Part shown: piece after piece, positions 58,187 to 64,000 of the stretch
Layout of the letters: every line of letters begins with the position of its first letter
Numbering within the stretch: position 1 is the first letter of the stretch
Source of the DNA: Nocardia sputorum
GTDB lineage: Bacteria; Actinomycetota; Actinomycetes; Mycobacteriales; Mycobacteriaceae
Length of the DNA stretch: 64,000 nucleotides
Assembly: GCF_027924405.1 (NCBI RefSeq)
Contig: NZ_AP026978.1
Location: 5,456,001-5,520,000 of the forward strand
Direction of reading: 5' to 3'
The notes under the pieces: generated by a model
Told to the model about the DNA's origin: nothing
Seen by the model: only the letters and a program-made list of their open reading frames with translations
Database searches by the model: none
Translations under genes and position numbers: made by a program

Positions 58187-58199
58187 TGGAATGATTCCA
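58187..58199. promoter_or_regulatory. Palindromic operator candidate upstream of dps
   Basis: TGGAAT-G-ATTCCA, a perfect 6-1-6 palindrome, lies 49 bp before the dps start and just after a -10-like TACAGT (58175-58180). The odd-centred symmetry recalls Fur-superfamily boxes, and iron or peroxide control would suit a miniferritin. Confidence 0.5.
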
Positions 58200-58247
58200 A
58201 TCTAAGTCGTGGTTCTACCCACCGAAGGATTCGAAAGGAGTGCAACC

Positions 58248-58760
58248 ATGACCGCAGCACCTCGGGCTCAGCAGCGGACCAACCGGCGTCTAGCCGACGA
58301 TGTCCGGAACTTCACCGGCTCGTCCCGGCTGGCGGGCAGTCTGCAGCGCGTGCTCGTCGATCTCATCGAACTGCACTTGCAAGGCAAGCAGGCGCACTGG
58401 AACGTCGTCGGAAGCAACTTCCGTGACCTGCATCTGCAGCTCGACGAGCTCGTCGACGCGGCCCGCGAGAGCAGCGACACCATCGCCGAGCGGATGCGCG
58501 CGCTCGACCTCGTGCCCGACGGGCGCTCCGACACCATCGCCGCGACGACGAGCCTCCCGCCGTTCCCCGCCCAAGAGGTGAACAGCGCCGACGTCGTCGA
58601 TTTGATCACCACACGGACCTACGCGGCGATCGACACCATCCGCGACGTGCACGACGACGTGGACGCCGAGGACCCCAGCACCAGCGATCTGCTGCACCAG
58701 ATCATCGAGTCGCTGGAGAAGCTGGCGTGGATGATCAAGTCGGAGAACCGCAAGGTCTGA
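58248..58760 (+). CDS. dps: Dps-type miniferritin
   Basis: The protein is 170 aa, with an ATG at 58248 after AAAGGAG. The four-helix bundle carries the inter-subunit ferroxidase centre: H50 in KQAHWNV, H62 and D66 in LHLQLDELVD, D77 and E81 in SSDTIAERM. The spacing equals that of E. coli Dps (H51, H63, D67, D78, E82). Dps dodecamers oxidise and store iron with peroxide as oxidant and may bind DNA. The N-terminus has a few Arg residues (QQRTNRR) that could contact DNA. A palindrome upstream suggests iron or peroxide regulation. Confidence 0.92.
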   Translation: MTAAPRAQQRTNRRLADDVRNFTGSSRLAGSLQRVLVDLIELHLQGKQAHWNVVGSNFRDLHLQLDELVDAARESSDTIAERMRALDLVPDGRSDTIAATTSLPPFPAQEVNSADVVDLITTRTYAAIDTIRDVHDDVDAEDPSTSDLLHQIIESLEKLAWMIKSENRKV

Positions 58761-58838
58761 GCGCGGGTCACGCACGCCCACGCCCGCCGTCACCGTGTGT
58801 TCGAACGTGCGGCAGCGGCTACTGGCGATTTGCGCGGC

Positions 58839-60035
58839 TTACCCCTCCTCCAGGGCGTTCACGGCGTCGAGGTCCAGTACCGCGTTGGCGGTGCGCTCGA
58901 TGATGCCGAGGCTGATCTCGTCCGGTTGGTATTTCGGCTGAATGGCGCTGTGGCCGATAGTCGCCAACCAGATGAAATACGGATACAGGGCCTGCTGCCG
59001 ATAGGCCAGCCACGCCGCGTCGAAATCGGGCGCCGGTGCGCCGCAGTCCGCGAGGCGGTCGAGATAGACGGCCAGCAGCTCGCGCTCCCAGGCCCGCCGG
59101 TCGGGCACGGCGAGACCGGAGCCGATCACATAGGCGACGTCATATGCCCAGCTGCCTCGCAAAACGACCTGCCAATCGGTGAATCCCATCCGGCCGCTGG
59201 AAGTCATGTAGGTATTGCCGATGTGGCTGTCGCCGTGCAAGAAAGTCTGCGCACCGGTGCCCGCGATCTCCAGGGATCGTTGCAGCGCGCGATAGAGCCG
59301 ATCGTGGTCGCCGGCCAGTGTTTCCGGTAGCACCGTCGCTGCCCGCCGGGCTCCCACGCGTGCGCGTTTCGACATGCCGATCAGCCGGTCGAGATTGGCG
59401 AAATGCGCCTGCGGTGGCTTCAGCCACCGATGCCGCGCCAATTCGGCGTCGTTCCAGTAGCGGGCGTGCCAGGTCGCCATCGTGCACAACAGATCAGCCA
59501 TCTGGGCATGGTCGATCGGTGTCCGCGGTGTGCAGAACAGCGCGCCTTTGGTGCTGCCGATGTCCTCGAGCAACGAGATCGACCGGCCCGAGCGATAGTC
59601 GACGGCACTGTGGTAGCCCCGGGGCGCCTCGATGTCCAGGGCCGACCGTAGGTGGGTGAAGAATCCCGGCTCGCCGCCGATGATTCCAGCCAGGTCCAAG
59701 GTGAGGCGCTGCTTGAAGTCCGCGGTGGTCTTGGCGAACAAACGCTCCGGCAGGTTCGCCGCGCGGCCCGCGGCGTTGTAGGCCACGCCGAGCTTCCAGC
59801 GGGTGGACGTGCCCGCGCTCACGTCCTGGGTCTCGAACGATTCGACTTCCGCGCGGGGGTGATTCGCGCACAGCACGGCGGTCAGCCATTCGACGGTCAC
59901 CTCACGGGCGGTCACCGGGATATCGCTCGCCGTCCGGGCCCGACGCCGCGACAGCGTCTCCTTGGTGACGTGACCACCGATGCGGGCGATCCCCCGCAGG
60001 ATCTCCAGTACCGGAGTGGAAGCTGTGGACGCCAA
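58839..60035 (-). CDS. APH-fold (aminoglycoside phosphotransferase-like) kinase
   Basis: The protein is 398 aa from a TTG at 60035, chosen because GAGGAG stands seven bases upstream; no ATG or GTG nearby is as good. The C-terminal lobe has the APH catalytic loop FLHGDSHIGNTYM (H267, D269, N274) and FTDWQ with the metal-binding Asp near 287. The N-terminal lobe contains FAKTTADFKQRL. The sequence resembles the DUF1679/ecdysteroid-kinase-like APH branch, whose bacterial substrates are not known. It is divergent from the LuxR-family regulator, 160 bp apart, and the next gene on the minus strand across it also encodes a kinase (ABC1 family). Confidence 0.75.
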   Translation of the reverse strand: MASTASTPVLEILRGIARIGGHVTKETLSRRRARTASDIPVTAREVTVEWLTAVLCANHPRAEVESFETQDVSAGTSTRWKLGVAYNAAGRAANLPERLFAKTTADFKQRLTLDLAGIIGGEPGFFTHLRSALDIEAPRGYHSAVDYRSGRSISLLEDIGSTKGALFCTPRTPIDHAQMADLLCTMATWHARYWNDAELARHRWLKPPQAHFANLDRLIGMSKRARVGARRAATVLPETLAGDHDRLYRALQRSLEIAGTGAQTFLHGDSHIGNTYMTSSGRMGFTDWQVVLRGSWAYDVAYVIGSGLAVPDRRAWERELLAVYLDRLADCGAPAPDFDAAWLAYRQQALYPYFIWLATIGHSAIQPKYQPDEISLGIIERTANAVLDLDAVNALEEG

Positions 60036-60042
60036 CGCGTAT

Positions 60043-60048
60043 CTCCTC
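60043..60048 (-). promoter_or_regulatory. Ribosome-binding site for the TTG-started kinase gene
   Basis: GAGGAG on the minus strand, seven bases before the TTG at 60035. It decides the start. Confidence 0.65.
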
Positions 60049-60195
60049 TGCTTGCCGGATGATGCTGCGCCCGCCCGAGCGTCGTCGGGCACGCCCTCGG
60101 GACGGTATGGCAGCTGGACTCCGAGAACATCCGTCGAACCGGGAAGAAATATCCGTACGGTCGTTCCCGGCAGCGCCGCCGCTCCCGGCCGGGAA

Positions 60196-63030
60196 ATGCT
60201 TAAGCTCACCCACATGCAGAAGTCCGCCGCGACAGTGTTCCTCGGTCGGGACGCCGAGCTGGAGCACTTGGTGGCATCGGCCCGTCGAGTTGCGATGGGA
60301 CAGGGCGCGGTGGTGCTCGTGGAGGGCGAGCCAGGCATCGGGAAGACGGCACTGCTGGACGCGGCCGCGACCCGATTCGCGGAAGCGGGCCTGCGAGTGC
60401 GCACCGGCGCCGCCAGGGAACTGCAGCGCGACGTGCCGTTCGCCGCGGTGCGCTCCTGGCTCGCCGTCGAGGGCACCGCGCCGTGCGGCGGTCCGGATCC
60501 GAGTCGCCCGCTGCGGCACAGCGCGGATCGCGCGGGCGACGCCGCGGCGACCCACGAGTTCGCCGTCACCGAGGCCATTGTGGAGCGCGTGGACGCTTGG
60601 TGCGCCGTCGCTCCGGTGGCGCTGATCGTGGACGACATCCATTGGGCGGACACGTCGAGCCTGTCGGTACTGCGGCGGCTCTGTGCCCTCGTCGACGCGC
60701 AACCGCTCCTGCTGGTACTCGCGTCCCGGCCGCTGCCGCCGGATCCGGGGTTCGCCGCGTTGACGGCCGAACTCGAGGAACGCCAGGCCCCGACGATCCG
60801 GCTGGGCGCGCTGCCCGGCCCGGCTGCGGCGGGGCTGGTGCGGCACTTGGTCGGCGCTTCCCCCGGCCCGGCGCTGCTACGCATGGTGGCCGGTGCGCGC
60901 GGAAATCCGCTTCACATCACCGAAGTGGTGGCCGCACTGCTGCGTGCGGAGGCGATCGGGGTGATCGCCGAAATCGCCGCTCCGGCGGTGCCGGACGCCG
61001 GCGAACCCGCGTCCGCCTCGCTGGCGGAGGCGATCATCCAGCGGCTGGAACTGCTGTCGGGTCGCACTCGGGACGTGCTGCCGATGGCGGCTGCCCTGGG
61101 ACCCGTCGTCAATGTGGGGGAACTGGCGGCGGTACTGGACACCCCACTTCTCGACGTCTGGCGGGCGGTCACCGAGGCGGTGGACGGCGGGCTGCTCACA
61201 CGGATGAATTCCGAGCTGGTGTTTCGCCACGACCTGGTGCGTACTGCGCTGGCAGACCAGTTACCCGCTTCACTGCGTTCGGATCTGCTGCGCAAGGCCG
61301 GGCAGGCCCTGCAAGTTACCGACGCGCCGATCGAACGAGTCGCGTACTACCTGTCGGCGAGCGGCCACGAGCTGGACCGGAGGAGTTCGGAGTGGCTGGT
61401 GGCCGTCGCGGGCAAGCTGATTGTGCGGGCACCCGAGCTGGCGGTGCAACTGCTGAGCCGAGCCGCGGCCGCGACCGAACTCGACGGCGCCGGCCGCAAC
61501 CTCCTGATCCGCTGGCAGACGCGGGCGCTGCTGTGGAACGGCCGCGCCGCCGAGGCCGAAGCCGTGGTCCGCACCGCGCTGCGCGCTCGACCGGAAGACG
61601 ACCGCGATGCCGAACTGACCTGGCTGCTGGTCCAGGCCTGCCAGTCCCAGGGCCGGTTGGCCGACGCCGTCGCGGTTGCCGAGACGGCGCTGTCCACCAC
61701 GAATCTCCGCGCCGAGGACGCAGGCCGGCTCCTGGGCATGTGCGGACTGGACAACTTCTTCCTCGAGCGTTTCGAGGCGGCGGAGGCCGCCGGCCTTCGG
61801 GCCGTGTCGATGGGGCGGAGCACCGGTAACCCGCTCGCGACCGGATACGGCCTCATGGCGCTGGGCGCGGTGCGCTACACCCAGGGCTTTCTGGACGAGG
61901 CGCTGGATCTGAGCACCCGGATCCGCACGATCTTCGAAGACGGCACCGGATCGGACCAGTTCGATCCGTACGTGCTGTACGCGCACTGCTTGATCGAACT
62001 CGATCGGCTCGCCGACGCCGAAGAGACGCTGAAGACTGCCATCGGGCACAACCGCCGGATGCACGGCGTCTACCTGTCCGCCAACTTGCTCGCGAAAGCG
62101 CGGCTGTACCTGCTCGACGGCCGCTGGGACGACGCGCTGGCCGAGTGCGCGGCGAGCGTGGAAGCGCCCGACGTCCTCGGGTACGCGCCCGTCGCGCACT
62201 GCCTGGCGGCATTGATCGGCATCCACCGCGGCACGTGCCTGCCGGACCCCGCGGACATTCCCGTGCCGGACGACCGCTTGGGCAGCACCGGCTACGCCCA
62301 GCTGCGTCCCTGGGTCGAGGCGTTGACGCAGGAGGCCCGCGGCCACCCGGAGCGAGCGCTGGACCTACTCGTCGACGCCCATCATCGGCTGGCCGACGGT
62401 CTGACCGCGTCCACCCTGCACTACATCTTCCCGGACATCGCTCGGCTGGCCGCGGAGGTCGGGGACGACGCCGCGGCGCGCACGGTGGTCGCCGGCGCGG
62501 ACGAGTTGCTGGCGCGGCAGAAGACCGCCGGACGCACCGGAACCGCCCTGCTCTGCCGAGGTCTGGCGGCAGCCGATCCGGTAACCCTGGTCGCGGCCGC
62601 CGACGCGTTCCAGCAGTCCGGATGGCCGCTGTACGAAGCGCAGGCGCACGAGAACGCCGCCGTGCTGCTCGCCGCTTCGGGACGAGAGGCCGAGGCTCGC
62701 CGCGCGCTGGCGACGGCGATCGGGATCTACGGTCGACTGGGCGCGTCGTGGGACAGCGCCCGTGCGGCCGCGCGCGTGCGCCCACACGGTATCCGGCTGG
62801 GGGTGCGCGGTCCACGCAACCGCCCGAAAACCGGCTGGGCCGCACTGACCGAGACCGAGCGCAAGGTCGCCGCGCTGGTGACCGAGGGTTGCTCCAATTC
62901 GGATATCGCAGCGCAGATGTTCTTGTCGCGCCGCACGATCCAGTCCCATGTGTCCAGCATCCTGACCAAACTCGGCCTACGCTCGCGGCGCGAGGTCGCC
63001 GCCGCCATGCCACGTTCGGTGTTGCCGTGA
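60196..63030 (+). CDS. LAL-type LuxR family regulator
   Basis: The protein is 944 aa from the ATG at 60196 (a second ATG at 60214 is possible; neither has a strong ribosome-binding site). The N-terminal AAA ATPase has Walker A VEGEPGIGKTALLD (Lys50) and Walker B ALIVDDIHWAD near 150. A long helical TPR-like middle (about 400-860) is followed by the C-terminal LuxR HTH: LTETERKVAALVTEGCSN, SDIAAQMFLSRRTIQSHVSS, LGLRSRREV. Large ATP-binding regulators of the LuxR family (MalT-like) activate genes in response to ligands and ATP. It is divergent from the APH-type kinase and may control it; the inducer is unknown. Confidence 0.9.
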   Translation: MLKLTHMQKSAATVFLGRDAELEHLVASARRVAMGQGAVVLVEGEPGIGKTALLDAAATRFAEAGLRVRTGAARELQRDVPFAAVRSWLAVEGTAPCGGPDPSRPLRHSADRAGDAAATHEFAVTEAIVERVDAWCAVAPVALIVDDIHWADTSSLSVLRRLCALVDAQPLLLVLASRPLPPDPGFAALTAELEERQAPTIRLGALPGPAAAGLVRHLVGASPGPALLRMVAGARGNPLHITEVVAALLRAEAIGVIAEIAAPAVPDAGEPASASLAEAIIQRLELLSGRTRDVLPMAAALGPVVNVGELAAVLDTPLLDVWRAVTEAVDGGLLTRMNSELVFRHDLVRTALADQLPASLRSDLLRKAGQALQVTDAPIERVAYYLSASGHELDRRSSEWLVAVAGKLIVRAPELAVQLLSRAAAATELDGAGRNLLIRWQTRALLWNGRAAEAEAVVRTALRARPEDDRDAELTWLLVQACQSQGRLADAVAVAETALSTTNLRAEDAGRLLGMCGLDNFFLERFEAAEAAGLRAVSMGRSTGNPLATGYGLMALGAVRYTQGFLDEALDLSTRIRTIFEDGTGSDQFDPYVLYAHCLIELDRLADAEETLKTAIGHNRRMHGVYLSANLLAKARLYLLDGRWDDALAECAASVEAPDVLGYAPVAHCLAALIGIHRGTCLPDPADIPVPDDRLGSTGYAQLRPWVEALTQEARGHPERALDLLVDAHHRLADGLTASTLHYIFPDIARLAAEVGDDAAARTVVAGADELLARQKTAGRTGTALLCRGLAAADPVTLVAAADAFQQSGWPLYEAQAHENAAVLLAASGREAEARRALATAIGIYGRLGASWDSARAAARVRPHGIRLGVRGPRNRPKTGWAALTETERKVAALVTEGCSNSDIAAQMFLSRRTIQSHVSSILTKLGLRSRREVAAAMPRSVLP

Positions 63031-63061
63031 CCGTGGTGGGTGTCCTGCGACGACAAGGGGT

Positions 63062-64000
63062 TCACCGGTGCTCGCGCCACTCGGCTATCGCCTGGCCGAT
63101 CTCGGTGGCCGGGGGCTCGTGGTAGAGCCACTCACGAGCGAGGCGATGCCAATTGTTGGTCACTCGCAATCGGCCGAGCACGGCGAAGGTGAACAGGTCC
63201 GCGCGGCGGGAGAAGACGTGCTCCGGCGGCAGCGATTGATGCCGCATACCGCGGAATTCGGCGGCTCGCGGGTCGATCGCGAGGATCACGGCTCCGGTCG
63301 CGACGTCGGGCGTGATGGTGATCTGCTCGTCCAGCAAATGCCAGCCCGCCGCGGCCCACACGTAGTCGAGGCATTCCTGTGTGCTGACGCCCGCCTCCGG
63401 ATCGATGATGCCGCGGCCCACCCACGCCTCGTACAGGTCCTCGGCGCGGTGTTCCCCGGCCGCCCGCAGGCACGCGCGCTCGAAATCGACATGCACGGGA
63501 TCCATGCGGTCGTAGAGTCCGAAATCGACGAACGCCAGCCGGCCGTCGTCCGCGAGCAGAATATTTCCGGGATGCGGATCACCGCAGAACTCGTTGTCGC
63601 GGAACAGCGAACTGATGTAGAAGCGGTAGATCAACTCGCCGAACCGATCGCGCTCCGCCTCGGGCAGAGCCTGGATCTGCTGGAACGTCCTGCCCTCGAC
63701 GAACTCCGTCACCAGAACGTGTCTCGTGCAGTGCTCCTGGATGCTGTCGGGCACCATGATGAACGGATGGTCGCGGTAGCGCGAAGCCACCCGGTGCTGG
63801 GTCCTGGCTTCGCGCGGGTAGTCGAGTTCGTTTCCGATGTTGCGGGCGATCTCCTCCAGCACGGCGCTGTCCGCCGCGCTCGGGAGGATGGATTTCCACA
63901 GCCTGCTGAGCACTTCCAGATTGCGCATGTCCGCGTGGATGGCCTCCTCCACGCCGGGGTACTGGACCTTGACCGCCACCGCGCGTCCGTTGTGCAGCCG
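63062..64000 (-). CDS. ABC1/AarF family kinase (5' end beyond window)
   Basis: The last 312 residues are visible; the frame is open at the right edge. GRAVAVKVQYPGVEEA is the ABC1 (UbiB/COQ8-like) signature with the ATP-binding Lys in VAVK. LDYPREARTQ, VLVTEFVEGRTF, FCGDPHPGNILL and LAFVDFGLYD are the family's catalytic and metal-binding segments. Such proteins are atypical kinases or ATPases linked to quinone or isoprenoid lipid metabolism at the membrane. In actinobacteria the exact role is not known. The stop is 31 bp after the convergent LAL gene, without a clear terminator. Confidence 0.88.
   Translation of the reverse strand, partial: RLHNGRAVAVKVQYPGVEEAIHADMRNLEVLSRLWKSILPSAADSAVLEEIARNIGNELDYPREARTQHRVASRYRDHPFIMVPDSIQEHCTRHVLVTEFVEGRTFQQIQALPEAERDRFGELIYRFYISSLFRDNEFCGDPHPGNILLADDGRLAFVDFGLYDRMDPVHVDFERACLRAAGEHRAEDLYEAWVGRGIIDPEAGVSTQECLDYVWAAAGWHLLDEQITITPDVATGAVILAIDPRAAEFRGMRHQSLPPEHVFSRRADLFTFAVLGRLRVTNNWHRLAREWLYHEPPATEIGQAIAEWREHR

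Larger units (their letters stand above)
57705..58247. other. 543-bp gene-poor region between tRNA-Leu and dps
   Basis: Nothing convincing is encoded on the plus strand. It contains a perfect 12-bp hairpin (CAGCGTGGGCAC/GTGCCCACGCTG, 57968-57997, 6-nt loop, no T-run), a possible small minus-strand gene (57919-58086) and the dps promoter region with a palindrome. Confidence 0.55.

Overview
The window is high-GC actinobacterial DNA, most likely from Nocardia or a close mycolic-acid-bearing relative (inference from gene content and order). A type I fatty acid synthase, acpS, bcp, an LdtMt2-type L,D-transpeptidase, orn, a HerA-like ATPase and a CmrA-type mycolate reductase lie in an order that matches the Mycobacterium tuberculosis Rv2509-Rv2524c neighbourhood. 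An lpqS-cysK2-MFS trio and a DesA3-type desaturase with its reductase are also mycobacterial in type. Many genes start with GTG and two (fas and a kinase-like gene) appear to start with TTG.

Region 1 (1-19,548, minus strand) is the accessory part. Three tightly coupled genes encode a YezG-like immunity-type protein, a WXG100-type protein whose C-terminal zincin-like metallopeptidase domain has lost its metal ligands, and an enormous protein. The last is open for 5,502 codons and still runs off the left edge. Its recognisable parts, in order, are a CpnT/WXG-like N-terminus, a Gly/Ala-rich linker with a tandem hexapeptide, a SecA-like ATPase, a papain-fold Tox-PL (glutamine deamidase-like) domain, unassigned segments including a degenerate HD-like patch, a GT4 glycosyltransferase, two complete TetR-like domains, a CdiA-C tRNase-like domain and an NlpC/P60-like cysteine hydrolase. 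A short motif, G-x-I-G-S-R-P, recurs in the linkers. I see no precedent for this combination and regard it as the most interesting system here: a candidate ESX-linked, multi-warhead polymorphic toxin with its immunity gene.

Region 2 (20,083-32,143) is a mosaic of metabolic and regulatory genes: a lone EctB-type transaminase, a DUF4389 membrane protein, the lpqS-like/cysK2-like/MFS operon, a DUF4254 protein, the desaturase/reductase pair with a divergent TetR gene, an Atg22/UMF1-like transporter, and a PadR gene that overlaps an FAD/NAD(P)-dependent 2,4-dienoyl-CoA reductase.

Region 3 (32,140-57,704) is conserved cell-envelope and housekeeping DNA: fadH-like reductase, cmrA, HerA-like ATPase, orn, tRNA-His, a small secreted protein, ldtB, tRNA-Lys, a secreted transglycosylase, DUF1992, MarR/pirin, an excalibur protein, DUF3618, bcp, a TetR gene, acpS, fas and tRNA-Leu. 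AcpS would phosphopantetheinylate FAS-I, FAS-I supplies acyl chains for mycolates, and CmrA performs the final mycolate reduction, so several of these genes serve one envelope pathway. Strong hairpin terminators separate most convergent pairs and follow the tRNAs.

Region 4 (57,705-64,000) holds a gene-poor stretch, a Dps miniferritin behind a palindromic operator candidate, an APH-fold kinase-like protein with a TTG start, a large LAL-type LuxR regulator transcribed divergently from it, and the 3' part of an ABC1/AarF-family kinase gene that enters from the right edge.
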